37,291 bases of DNA from Bacteroidales bacterium UBA5429 (GTDB taxonomy: Bacteria > Bacteroidota > Bacteroidia > Bacteroidales > WCHB1-69). The position numbers and the translations under genes were made by a program. Each line of letters begins with the position of its first letter. The stretch's first letter is position 1. The stretch lies in NCBI GenBank assembly GCA_002427605.1, contig DIRT01000018.1:67081-104371 (forward strand). Direction: 5' to 3'. Shown one piece after another: positions 17,259 through 26,082 of this stretch. The notes beneath the pieces are model-generated. The model had not been told where the DNA came from, searched no databases, and worked only from the letters and a program-made list of their open reading frames with translations.

Positions 17259-19235
17259 TTATTTTGTTATTACAATCTTTAATCTCGAACTGATTTCTTC
17301 AATTCTACTATTGACTTGATCAAGCTTACTCAGTATCATATCAGAATGCTCATCAACAATTTCATTTTCAAGTTCTTTTATTAAAAAAGACTTATACTTT
17401 TCAAGTAATCTTAATTTAAACATATGAATTGTACTTTCAACAGCGTTATTCAGTTTGTGGACGTTGTTATCAATATATCGGGTTGAAGTATCAAAACGAA
17501 GATTCCAATATTTACTATACTCAGGGTCTTCTTTAATAAAGTTCTGAGCGACAAAATGATTAATCTCTTCGTTAGGGTGTTTTGTAAAAAAGAGGATTAT
17601 TTTTTCCTGTGAGTCAAGGGTAGGAGCTACAACAGCGTACTCTTCATAAATTTTTTGGAATAATGGATTTGAAAAATAGATCTGTTGTTCATGAAACTCA
17701 TCAAAAAGAAGTTGATCTATTCTGCATTTATCGTAGCTGATCCTCTCTTGGTGTTTGATTTCGATATCAACTTCGTACATTCCATATTTTAAAAGGAGTA
17801 GAATAATGAATCTTTCATTGTTTTCTATTAAGTCGATTTCGGAAGTTCCTGTTTGAATACTTTTTTGAAGATTGTGCTCAATAGGGAGTTCTTCAATTGT
17901 ACTTTTTTCAGCTTTATTCTGATTTATATTTTTCCAAACACGCTTTCTAAGTTGTACATTGAGTGTTTCTTCAGAAAGTTGAAAAATTTGAGCACACTCC
18001 TTAATGTACATCGAGCGAACAATCGGATCAAATATTTTGGCAATATCTCCAATAATTTCATTTACCAAAGCGGCCTTTTTGATTGGGTCTGAACCCGCAT
18101 CTTCTGAAAGAACTTTAGTTTTAAAAAGGATAAAATTGAGCGTATTGCTCTTTAAATACTCTTGCAGTTCCTGATCTCCTGTTTTTCGGGCAAAAGAATC
18201 AGGATCTTCCCCATCGGGTAGTGGGACAACGTGGATATTCAGATTACTATCTAAAAGAAGGTCGATTCCTCTGAGTGAAGCTTTGATTCCGGCAGGGTCA
18301 CCATCAAATAGTATTGTGATATTATTGGTTTGAGATGCAATTAACTTGATTTGGTTTTGAGTTAATGCTGTTCCGGATGATGCTACAACATTTTCAACCC
18401 CGGATGCATTCATGGAGATCACGTCGGTATAACCTTCAACAAGATAAACGTTATCTAAAGAACGAATTGCTTTTCTTGCCAGGTGAAACCCATACAAAAC
18501 ATCACTCTTATGATAAACTTCACTTTCCGGAGAGTTAAAATATTTGGCTATTTTTTCATCGGATTTGAGTATTCTTCCGCCAAATCCGATGGTTTTTCCA
18601 ATGGTGTTGTGAATAGGAAACATAATTCGACCGCGGAAAAAATCAAAATATTTGCCACTTTCAGTTTTTTTAACTAATCCGGTTTCCAGCAGATGTTCTA
18701 ATTTAAATCCACTTTTTAAGGCATGAGCATAAAAGGAATCCCATCCTTCAGGAGAGTACCCTATTTTAAATTTTCTTGTAGTTGCTTCGTTAAGACCGCG
18801 TTCTTTGAGGTAAGTAAGACCAATATTTTGACCCTCTTCTGTATCAAATAGTTGATTGATAAAATAGTTTTCCGCAAATAGGTTAAGAGTATAAAGTGAA
18901 TCCCGCATACTTTGAGCTTCCAGTTCCTCAGGTGTTTTAGGAAGCTCTTCTTCGATAGGAATATGGTACTTTTTAGCCAGAAGGGTCAATGCTTCCGGAT
19001 AACTAATATGTTCGTGATTCATTACAAAGTTTACAGCATTCCCCCCTGCGTTACAAACAAAACACTTGTATATCCCCAATCGGGGACTAACGTACATTGA
19101 GGGGTTTCTATCCTCATGGAAAGGACAGAGTCCAACCCAATTTTGTCCTCTTTTTTTTAGAGAAACAAAATCGGAGACAACCTCTTCAATTTTAGAAACC
19201 AAGAGTATCTCATCTATGGTTTTCTGAGAGATCAT
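17259..19235 (-). CDS. dnaG: DNA primase
   Basis: Makes RNA primers at the replication fork with the DnaB helicase. The 658 residues show the CHC2 zinc finger (Cys37, His40, Cys58, Cys61 in CPFHEDRNPS and YKCFVCNAGG), the RNA polymerase core, the Toprim domain (about 255-345) with LVEGYTDVISM and ILFDGDPAG, and a helical C-terminal region (about 430-658) that would bind the helicase. Its start codon overlaps the ctp stop by one base, so the two are translationally coupled. That is an unusual partner: dnaG is more often found with rpsU and rpoD in other phyla. Confidence 0.96.
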   Translation of the reverse strand: MISQKTIDEILLVSKIEEVVSDFVSLKKRGQNWVGLCPFHEDRNPSMYVSPRLGIYKCFVCNAGGNAVNFVMNHEHISYPEALTLLAKKYHIPIEEELPKTPEELEAQSMRDSLYTLNLFAENYFINQLFDTEEGQNIGLTYLKERGLNEATTRKFKIGYSPEGWDSFYAHALKSGFKLEHLLETGLVKKTESGKYFDFFRGRIMFPIHNTIGKTIGFGGRILKSDEKIAKYFNSPESEVYHKSDVLYGFHLARKAIRSLDNVYLVEGYTDVISMNASGVENVVASSGTALTQNQIKLIASQTNNITILFDGDPAGIKASLRGIDLLLDSNLNIHVVPLPDGEDPDSFARKTGDQELQEYLKSNTLNFILFKTKVLSEDAGSDPIKKAALVNEIIGDIAKIFDPIVRSMYIKECAQIFQLSEETLNVQLRKRVWKNINQNKAEKSTIEELPIEHNLQKSIQTGTSEIDLIENNERFIILLLLKYGMYEVDIEIKHQERISYDKCRIDQLLFDEFHEQQIYFSNPLFQKIYEEYAVVAPTLDSQEKIILFFTKHPNEEINHFVAQNFIKEDPEYSKYWNLRFDTSTRYIDNNVHKLNNAVESTIHMFKLRLLEKYKSFLIKELENEIVDEHSDMILSKLDQVNSRIEEISSRLKIVITK

Positions 19236-20986
19236 TACCGTGCAACTTTAAATTTTCTAAATATTTTATCGTTATTTATAATTTCAACTGCTTGAATAAA
19301 AGTTTCATCGCTCATTAAGAAGGTCTGGTATGCTTCTCCGTATGTGTACAAATTACGGGCAAATTCGAACATGATTGCTTCTTTAATAAACTCACGCACC
19401 TTACCCAAATTTCTTAATTGCATAGATTCACTATAAGATTCTTCCATAAACTGGGTGAAGAGAGCCTGAAATTGCTCCAGATTTTGAATGTCTTGGATGT
19501 TAGAATAAGTAGAGTCTAGTTGTTTTTCATTCTCTTTAAAAAAGAGTTGTGCACGACGAGTAAAGTTTAAGGGAACACTATCTTTAACACCCTCTTTGTG
19601 TGCATATTCCATAATCTCCTCGAGAAGTTGGTCGCTCACCTGAAAATTAGCTTTGAATTGTTCAATATTTGGATAGAGTTCGATCAATTCCTCCTTATGT
19701 AAGTTCATGTAGTTGAGAGTAAATCCGCTAAAAATCCCTTTTCTTATCATTTCACCGTAGAGAGACGAATACTTTGTAGTATCTAAAGGGATGAAAATAT
19801 CCGGCATTATACCACCCCCTCCATATACGGTTCTACCGTTGGGAGTTTTATATTTCAGTGAATCAGGGAAGGATATACTGTCTTGAGAAATTAATTCACC
19901 ATGTAGAGATCTTGTGTTTAATTCATTATAATATTCCTCTAATCCATCCTCATAAGGTTTTTGGATACATCTACCGGTAGGAGTATAATATTTTGAAATA
20001 GTAAGCCTAACTTGTGATTGATCAGCCAAATAGAATGGTTTCTGGACCAATCCTTTTCCGAAAGTTCTTCTTCCAACAACCAATCCCCGATCCCAATCTT
20101 GAACTGCACCTGAAACAATCTCACTAGCAGAGGCTGAGTTTTCGTCCACAAGAATCACCAGTTTCCCTTTTTCGAAATCACCTTTTGAAGTTGCCTTGAA
20201 AGATTCACCTGTTTTTCTAAAATTATCCGTATAGACTATCATCTTATCTTTTTCGATAAACTCATCAGCAATTTCGAATGCAATATTCAAATACCCACCC
20301 CCATTACCTCTAAGGTCAAAGATGAGGTTTTTCATTCCCTTATCTTTCAACTGATGTAAGGCATCGGAAAACTCTTGTTTTGAAGTTGCAGCGAAGCGTT
20401 CCAATCTGATATATCCGGTGTTTTTATCAACCATAAAGAAAACATTGATACTATTCATGGGGATTTTATCCCGGATAATGTGGAAGGTAAGTGGCTCGCT
20501 GTTTCTTCCACGCAATATTAAAAGTTCAACCTTGGTTCCTTTTTTTCCACGCAAGTGTTTCATTACCCATTGGTTATTAATTTTTTTTCCAACAGCATCA
20601 AGGGTGTCCACTTTGATTATTTTATCCCCTGCCATCAATCCAACTTTATCAGAAGGACCACCTACAATAACTTCCATTACATTGATGGTATCCTTAATGA
20701 TTTGGAAAGTAACTCCGATTCCATCAAAAGCACCTTGCAAAGGCTCGTTGGCTTGAGCTACTTCCTCTTTTGGAATATAAACAGAGTGAGGGTCTAATGT
20801 TTTTAACATTTCAACGGTAGCATTTTCAACGATTGTATTGAAATTTACCGTATCCACGTATATATCATTGATGGCGCGCATCAATTGATTTATCTTATTA
20901 GCATTAATCTGATAACTACCATTTTGTGAAAAAAGGGTACCTGTAAAAAAGAGACAAAAAGCCAGTACGAAATATTTCGTTTTCAT
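19235..20986 (-). CDS. S41-family carboxy-terminal processing protease
   Basis: A 583-residue exported serine protease. A signal peptide covers residues 1-20 (FVLAFCLFFTGTLFS then Gln). A helical N-terminal part, a PDZ domain (about 85-165, with VGGPSDKVGLMAGDKI) and the S41 catalytic domain (about 185-370) follow. The Ser-Lys dyad is Ser286, the middle Ser in SASASE, with Lys311, 25 residues on, in RTFGKGLVQ. The C-terminal 150 residues are helical and charged. Such proteases trim or degrade periplasmic proteins in a PDZ-gated way. The stop overlaps the dnaG start. Confidence 0.92.
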   Translation of the reverse strand: MKTKYFVLAFCLFFTGTLFSQNGSYQINANKINQLMRAINDIYVDTVNFNTIVENATVEMLKTLDPHSVYIPKEEVAQANEPLQGAFDGIGVTFQIIKDTINVMEVIVGGPSDKVGLMAGDKIIKVDTLDAVGKKINNQWVMKHLRGKKGTKVELLILRGRNSEPLTFHIIRDKIPMNSINVFFMVDKNTGYIRLERFAATSKQEFSDALHQLKDKGMKNLIFDLRGNGGGYLNIAFEIADEFIEKDKMIVYTDNFRKTGESFKATSKGDFEKGKLVILVDENSASASEIVSGAVQDWDRGLVVGRRTFGKGLVQKPFYLADQSQVRLTISKYYTPTGRCIQKPYEDGLEEYYNELNTRSLHGELISQDSISFPDSLKYKTPNGRTVYGGGGIMPDIFIPLDTTKYSSLYGEMIRKGIFSGFTLNYMNLHKEELIELYPNIEQFKANFQVSDQLLEEIMEYAHKEGVKDSVPLNFTRRAQLFFKENEKQLDSTYSNIQDIQNLEQFQALFTQFMEESYSESMQLRNLGKVREFIKEAIMFEFARNLYTYGEAYQTFLMSDETFIQAVEIINNDKIFRKFKVAR

Positions 20987-21022
20987 TGTAAAAGAGATAA
21001 AAAATAATGGTTATAAAACAAA

Positions 21023-21048
21023 GTAGATAACGCTTAAGCGTTATCTAC
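21023..21048 (-). terminator. 26-bp perfect palindrome across the ilvE stop codon
   Basis: The stretch from GTAGATAACG to CGTTATCTAC is its own reverse complement over 26 bp. On the - strand it covers the last four ilvE codons (Val-Asp-Asn-Ala), the stop, and nine bases beyond, and is followed by TTTGTTTTAT. It could act as a terminator for ilvE. The T-run is imperfect, and there is no room for a loop without opening the central bases. Confidence 0.5.
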
Positions 21049-22059
21049 TATTGTACACCAATTAAATTTATCTTCAATTTCCCCATATTGAATACCGGTT
21101 AAGTAGTTATACAATTTTGTACACCATTCTCCGGCTTTTCCATCTTTAGAGATCTCATACATTACACCTGTTTCACGATCCTGAATAGCTCCAATAGGTG
21201 AAATTACTGCAGCTGTTCCACATGCACCGGCTTCTTCAAAAGTGGCGATTTCTTCAATAGGAACAGATCTCTCCTCAACGATAAGTCCTAATTCACGAGC
21301 AATCTCTCTTAAGCTCATATTAGTGATAGAGGGTAAAATTGAGGGTGATTGTGGGGTAATATATTTTCCGTCTTTAATTCCAAAAAAGTTAGCAGGACCA
21401 GCTTCATCAATTAATTTTTTAGTTTTAGCATCTGCAAAAATTGGAGAAGAGTAGCCTTCTTTATGAGATCTAACAACTGCAGCCAAGCTTGCAGCATAGT
21501 TTCCACCCACTTTAATACTACCGGTACCTAGAGGTGCAGCACGGTCATAATCTTTTATGATTTGCATTTTCACCGGTTTGAACCCTTCTTTAAAGTATGG
21601 TCCAACAGGAGTAACAAAAATCATGAATAGATATTCGTCAGCAGGACTAACACCAACTTTAGCTCCTGATCCAATCAACAGTGGACGAATATATAATGAG
21701 CCATTAGTTCCATATGGAGGGATATAATCTTTGTTTTTTTGGATTACTATATCTAAGGCTTCTTTAAAAAGTTCTTTAGGAACTCGTTGCATTAAGATTC
21801 CATCAGCAGAACGTTCTAATCTTTTCCAGTTTTCTTCCCAGCGGAATAAACGCACTTTACCATCTTTTCCACGATACGCTTTCATTCCTTCAAAAGCTTC
21901 TTGTCCATAATGTAGTGCAGTAGCAGCCATATGGAGAGTAATAGTTTCATCTGAAGTTACCTCTATAGGACCCCAGCTACCATTTTTGTAGTAACTACGA
22001 ACGTTGTAATCAGTTTTTAGATAACCAAAACCTATACTTTTCCAATCAATGTTTTTCAT
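21034..22059 (-). CDS. ilvE: Branched-chain amino acid aminotransferase
   Basis: PLP enzyme of fold type IV that interconverts valine, leucine and isoleucine with their 2-oxo acids. The 341 residues resemble the eukaryote-like (type II) branch. Lys183 in GTGSIKVGGNYAASL is the PLP lysine. HYGQEAFEGMKAYR near residues 50-63 and the EAGACGTAAVISPIG substrate/cofactor loop (about 282-297) are present. It stands as a single gene with a leader of about 100 nt, away from other branched-chain genes. The 3' end lies within a perfect palindrome. Confidence 0.95.
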   Translation of the reverse strand: MKNIDWKSIGFGYLKTDYNVRSYYKNGSWGPIEVTSDETITLHMAATALHYGQEAFEGMKAYRGKDGKVRLFRWEENWKRLERSADGILMQRVPKELFKEALDIVIQKNKDYIPPYGTNGSLYIRPLLIGSGAKVGVSPADEYLFMIFVTPVGPYFKEGFKPVKMQIIKDYDRAAPLGTGSIKVGGNYAASLAAVVRSHKEGYSSPIFADAKTKKLIDEAGPANFFGIKDGKYITPQSPSILPSITNMSLREIARELGLIVEERSVPIEEIATFEEAGACGTAAVISPIGAIQDRETGVMYEISKDGKAGEWCTKLYNYLTGIQYGEIEDKFNWCTIVDNA

Positions 22060-22221
22060 AATTTTTATTTATAAGTTAATTAAATTAAACAATAATTTTT
22101 GAATTATTCTGGTGTTAAACAAGGTCATTTTAATATAAAATGAGCCTCTTTATGATTAACTTGCAAATGTACTAAAAATTATGGACATATTCTCCCCTTT
22201 ATTGACAATATTATTTTCTTT
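22060..22221. other. 162-bp gap: ilvE leader and promoter, AT-rich
   Basis: Between nspC and ilvE there is no gene. It holds the ilvE promoter box and a leader of about 98 nt that includes a small 7-bp inverted repeat (AATAATT with a TTTG loop). I do not see a recognisable riboswitch or a leader peptide with clustered Leu, Val or Ile codons. Confidence 0.4.
22164..22171 (-). promoter_or_regulatory. -7 promoter element for ilvE
   Basis: On the - strand TACATTTG (22171-22164) matches TAnnTTTG. No clear -33 TTG is present at 19-21 nt. Transcription would start near 22157, giving a leader of about 98 nt. Confidence 0.45.
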
Positions 22222-23385
22222 TTAGCTTAACTTCTTTTTATAATCCTCATATTGCCCCGGTTCGGAAAGTAGAATAAACTCTCCATCAGCTTTTACGACT
22301 CCAATTGCCGGATGTTTTACTCCATTAAAATAGGTGGTTTTTACCATGGTATAATGGATCATATCATCAAAAACGATGAGATCTCCCGGTTCGAGCGGTT
22401 CATTAAAGGCAAAATCACCCATTCCGATATAATCTCCGGCTAAGCAGGAGGAGCCTCCTAATCGATATACATTTTTGCTATTTTCGTCCGGTTCCGTTGC
22501 ACCTAATACAGCAGGTTTATAAGGCATTTCTAAACAATCGGGTAGATGACAAGAGAAAGAAATATTTAACATCGCAATTTTAGTACCTCTATTTTCAATA
22601 ACATCCTCAACGGTTGAGATTAAAACTCCTGTTTGCCAACCCACTGCTTCGCCCGGTTCAAGAATAACCTCTTCCAAATTGGGATATCTCGCCTTAAACT
22701 GTTTTAAGATCTCAATTAAGTGTGCAATATCATAATCTTCCCGGGTAATATGGTGACCACCACCTAAATTGACCCATTTACATTCTTTGATTAAATGAGC
22801 AAATCTTTCTTCAAACGCCTTAAGTGCATTCTCTAAAGCGTAGCTGTCATTTTCACAAAGTACATGAAAATGAAGTCCTTCAATATGTTCCGGAAGATGA
22901 GGAGGCATGTTTTCAACCAAGATACCCAAACGGGAACCTGGGAGTGCAGGGTTGTACAAATCTGTCGTAACTTCTGAATATTCAGGATTGACCCTTAATC
23001 CAAAGCTTATTTTTTTATTTACACTGAGTGCTTTCTCTTTATATTTATACCATTGACTCAAAGAGTTAAAGGTAAGATGTGAGCTATAAAAAAGTAGTGA
23101 TTCAAACTCCTCTTCCAAATATACAGGAGCATAAGTATGAGCTTCACACTGCATCTCTTCAGCGATTAAACGAGCCTCGTTAAGGGAACTTGCAGTAGCC
23201 CCTGAGAGGTAGTTTCTGATGAGTGGGAAAGAGTGCCAAAAGGCGAATCCTTTTAGAGCACAAATGATGGATACTCCACTCTCCTCTTCAACTAAGCGAA
23301 GTAATTGTAAATTAGCCTCTAATGCTTCTTCATACATCACATAACAGGGAGAAGGGATGCCGGCGAATTTCGAAAGATCAGTCAT
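22222..23385 (-). CDS. nspC: Carboxynorspermidine / carboxyspermidine decarboxylase
   Basis: PLP-dependent alanine-racemase-fold decarboxylase that makes spermidine or norspermidine in the carboxyspermidine pathway. The 387 residues show Lys45 in CALKGFAFW as the PLP lysine, HVLCENDS and WVNLGGGHHITREDYD in the barrel, EPGEAVGWQTGVL as the phosphate-binding loop, and LGGSSCLAGDYIG with the substrate-binding Cys-Leu-Ala-Gly-Asp. The partner carboxyspermidine dehydrogenase is not in this window. It follows rsmA by 2 bp and is the last gene of the serS-TPR-rsmA-nspC run. Confidence 0.95.
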   Translation of the reverse strand: MTDLSKFAGIPSPCYVMYEEALEANLQLLRLVEEESGVSIICALKGFAFWHSFPLIRNYLSGATASSLNEARLIAEEMQCEAHTYAPVYLEEEFESLLFYSSHLTFNSLSQWYKYKEKALSVNKKISFGLRVNPEYSEVTTDLYNPALPGSRLGILVENMPPHLPEHIEGLHFHVLCENDSYALENALKAFEERFAHLIKECKWVNLGGGHHITREDYDIAHLIEILKQFKARYPNLEEVILEPGEAVGWQTGVLISTVEDVIENRGTKIAMLNISFSCHLPDCLEMPYKPAVLGATEPDENSKNVYRLGGSSCLAGDYIGMGDFAFNEPLEPGDLIVFDDMIHYTMVKTTYFNGVKHPAIGVVKADGEFILLSEPGQYEDYKKKLS

Positions 23386-23387
23386 TG

Positions 23388-24140
23388 TTATAAATTTACA
23401 TGTAAGGTTATCAATTCAAATTGTTGAACACTCAACTGTTCAGGTCTTAAATTAAGGATAGGATTATCCTTAAAAGTTGGATCTATAGGTATGTTTTTTA
23501 AAGAATTTCTTAATGTTTTTCGTCTTTGATTAAAAGCGGTTTTAACTATTGTTTTAAACTGTTGCTCGTTGCAATTTAATTTCTTATTAGGATTTCTTGT
23601 AATTCGGATTACGGCTGACTTTACTTTTGGTGGAGGATTAAATTGATTTTCATCTACAGTAAAAAGGTATTCTATTTCGTAATATGCTTGTAATAAGACG
23701 CTTAATATTCCATAATTTTTTTTACCCGGGGGGGCCGCCACCCTTTCTGCCACCTCTTTTTGGAACATTCCCACCATTTCAGTACATAAGTCGCGATGAT
23801 CCAATATTTTGAACAATATCTGAGATGATATATTGTAGGGGAAGTTGCCAATAATAGTAAAAGGAGTCGAGTATATTTCCTCCAATGGAAGTTTTAAAAA
23901 ATCACCTTCAATAATTTTTAATTCAGGATATTTCTTTTGTAAATAGATTACCGATTCAGTATCAATTTCAACAACGGAAAAACGATCATGTTTTATGAGA
24001 TGTTTTGTCAGGACACCCATCCCGGGACCAATTTCAAGAATAGGCTGATCAGTTGTTTGGATGGCTTGCACAATTCGAAGGGCAATCTCTTCATTGTTCA
24101 AAAAATGTTGTCCCAACTGTTTTTTTGGTCTTACACTCAT
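23388..24140 (-). CDS. rsmA: 16S rRNA (adenine1518-N6/adenine1519-N6)-dimethyltransferase
   Basis: Methylates the two adjacent adenosines in the 3' hairpin of 16S rRNA during 30S assembly. The protein begins VRPKKQLGQHFLNNEEIA, the KsgA/RsmA start. SAM-binding ILEIGPGMGVLTKHL, EIDTESV and the catalytic FTIIGNFPYNISSQILF (NxPY type) follow, with the C-terminal domain from about residue 180. I choose ATG at 24140: it lies 1 nt after the stop of the preceding TPR gene, and its N-terminus fits the family. The GTG at 24158 would overlap that gene and add six residues. A C/G-rich patch near 23727 encodes AAPPGKK. Confidence 0.95.
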   Translation of the reverse strand: MSVRPKKQLGQHFLNNEEIALRIVQAIQTTDQPILEIGPGMGVLTKHLIKHDRFSVVEIDTESVIYLQKKYPELKIIEGDFLKLPLEEIYSTPFTIIGNFPYNISSQILFKILDHRDLCTEMVGMFQKEVAERVAAPPGKKNYGILSVLLQAYYEIEYLFTVDENQFNPPPKVKSAVIRITRNPNKKLNCNEQQFKTIVKTAFNQRRKTLRNSLKNIPIDPTFKDNPILNLRPEQLSVQQFELITLHVNL

Positions 24141-24141
24141 A

Positions 24142-26073
24142 CTATTCAATTTGATCACCTCTTAAATATCGGTATCGTTTTCTGGCATCAACAACGTAGA
24201 TACTGCCGGGATAATCCTTGAGTAATCTTTGATATGCTGCCATAGACTCGGGAATATTAACCAAATAATATTCGTATAATTCTGCTAGTTTAAATAGCGC
24301 GTCATCAGCCAGGATATCTGAGGAGTAGTATTGCAGAATTTCAAGATAATATTTTTCTGCGGCGAAATAATCTTTTTGTTTGGTTGCGATGGTTGCTTTT
24401 CGATAAAGAACATCGTCATTAAGTGAGGTTAGCGGCGAGAATATGCTGAGTGAATCCAGATACTTAAGTGCTTCCTGGTCATTGTTTTGAAACATCAGGA
24501 AATCGGCTTTAGCAAAGTAGCGTAATGCGAGATTATCAGTGGGATTTTCTTTAAAAAGAGGTAAGATTTGCCCCCCCCCTTCATCATTATTTTCAAAATC
24601 ATCATCGTCATCATCTTCCAGATTATCGGAAATCAGGAAGGAGAGGTACATCGCGTCATTGGCAATAAACTTAGAGGTAGCCGCTCTCAGAATATCCAGC
24701 TGACTTTGAGCCCAGGCAAACTCTCCAATATAGAAAGAGAGCTTGGCATTTTTGAATTTAGCGAGATGACCGATTGTGTCGTTAGGAAAACTTTTGTCGA
24801 CTTGTGAGTATAGGAGAGTTGCTTCCCAAATCTCATTAGTATGGAGGTAGATATCCGCCATATCGATTTTATACAAAGCTTCGATTTTTTTATCATTACC
24901 ACTTTTAATTCTGGCACTATCTAGGATTTGTAAAGCTTCTTTAGGTTTATTTACGTAAAAAGCGAGTAAGTGTGCATATTTTCTTACCCATTCAACTGTT
25001 CCTGAGTGTGAACCATACTGATCAATAACCTCTTTAAACTCTTTTTCCAATGCTCTGGCTTCGGATAAAACAACGGGAGATGTAGTGGTAAGGACAAGAT
25101 ATTTGATATTCAACAATTCAAAAGTTGCTGTTGTTAAAAATGGTGTTTTGTCTCCTTTTTCAATCAAAGATTCTAAGGCTTGGATTCCAATTTCATAAGC
25201 TCTGTTTTCTTTAGCAATCTGAGCAAATTCCAGTATAATTTCTCCTTCAGATCGACTTTTTCTATCGATTGATCTGGCCAGGATAAAAGCTTCATTGTAC
25301 TCCTTGTTGAGTAATGCAACCCAATAGTTGAGTTTAAGAAAACAAAGGTTATCAGGATCTTTTTGAATTGCTTTTTTAAGACTGGAAGAGACGAGAATCT
25401 TTTTTTGCAGATCTGACTCATCCATCAACATGTTTTGTAAAATCTCTTGGGCAGAAGAAAGATACTTTTCGTCATCATCTGACACCAGTGAGATCACCTC
25501 TTCAATTATTTTTTCAGTTTGATTTAACTGTTGGTATATATTAGTCAACTCCTTAGAGTAGAGTTTGGGATTATTTAAGTTTTTACGACCTTTAATCAGC
25601 ACCGTTTCAGCATAGTCCCTTTTAGCAATAGAGAGAAATGCACTATACAGTTCGCGATAGCCATGTTCTGTGTTGGGAACATTTTTGATTACATCTTCAT
25701 ACACCTTATTGGCATCTTTCATTTTGCCGGTTAGTTCATAGAGGTAACCCAAATCTGTTTTATATCTTTGAACTTGAGGATATCTACGTTGCTGTTGTTT
25801 AACAACCTTTTCAAGTTCTTTATACTCCTGTAACTCTAGCAAAGTACGGTAGTAATAATAGTAAATATATGAATCCTGTTTTTTTGAAAAGATAGTCTTA
25901 AAGAGCTCTCTGGCTTTATCGAATTCTTTATTTTGGTAGTGTTGTATTGCCAACCTTTCTGTCGGATCACTTTGTGCTGAGAGAGTGGATGGCGTACCTA
26001 TAGAGAGGGTACAAAAGACAGAGACTAGTAAAAGATATTTTAGAGTAGAAAAATATTTACGTTTTTTGGTCAT
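24142..26073 (-). CDS. Secreted or envelope TPR-repeat protein with an acidic run and G9 tract
   Basis: A 643-residue protein with a signal peptide (about residues 10-33, ending LSAQ). It is almost entirely tetratricopeptide-like helical pairs, clear at residues about 40-140 (YQNKEFDKARELFKTIF) and again at 530-635 (FFAAEKYYLEILQYYSS, FKLAELYEYYL). TPR arrays bind partner proteins; no catalytic domain is visible. Around residues 490-505 there is a low-complexity patch of six Asp followed by FENNDEGGGQ, in which EGGGQ is encoded by nine G in a row. The gene lies 9 bp after serS and ends 1 nt before rsmA. The family is known in Bacteroidota, but its role is not. Confidence 0.8.
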   Translation of the reverse strand: MTKKRKYFSTLKYLLLVSVFCTLSIGTPSTLSAQSDPTERLAIQHYQNKEFDKARELFKTIFSKKQDSYIYYYYYRTLLELQEYKELEKVVKQQQRRYPQVQRYKTDLGYLYELTGKMKDANKVYEDVIKNVPNTEHGYRELYSAFLSIAKRDYAETVLIKGRKNLNNPKLYSKELTNIYQQLNQTEKIIEEVISLVSDDDEKYLSSAQEILQNMLMDESDLQKKILVSSSLKKAIQKDPDNLCFLKLNYWVALLNKEYNEAFILARSIDRKSRSEGEIILEFAQIAKENRAYEIGIQALESLIEKGDKTPFLTTATFELLNIKYLVLTTTSPVVLSEARALEKEFKEVIDQYGSHSGTVEWVRKYAHLLAFYVNKPKEALQILDSARIKSGNDKKIEALYKIDMADIYLHTNEIWEATLLYSQVDKSFPNDTIGHLAKFKNAKLSFYIGEFAWAQSQLDILRAATSKFIANDAMYLSFLISDNLEDDDDDDFENNDEGGGQILPLFKENPTDNLALRYFAKADFLMFQNNDQEALKYLDSLSIFSPLTSLNDDVLYRKATIATKQKDYFAAEKYYLEILQYYSSDILADDALFKLAELYEYYLVNIPESMAAYQRLLKDYPGSIYVVDARKRYRYLRGDQIE

Positions 26074-26082
26074 AGTGAGATT

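Noticed and set aside
22060..22160. Riboswitch or attenuator in the ilvE leader
   Set aside because: Only a short AT hairpin is visible; no leader peptide rich in Leu/Val/Ile codons and no known riboswitch core.
24141..24158. GTG start for rsmA at 24158
   Set aside because: It would overlap the TPR gene and add six residues not expected in RsmA; ATG at 24140 fits the family start.
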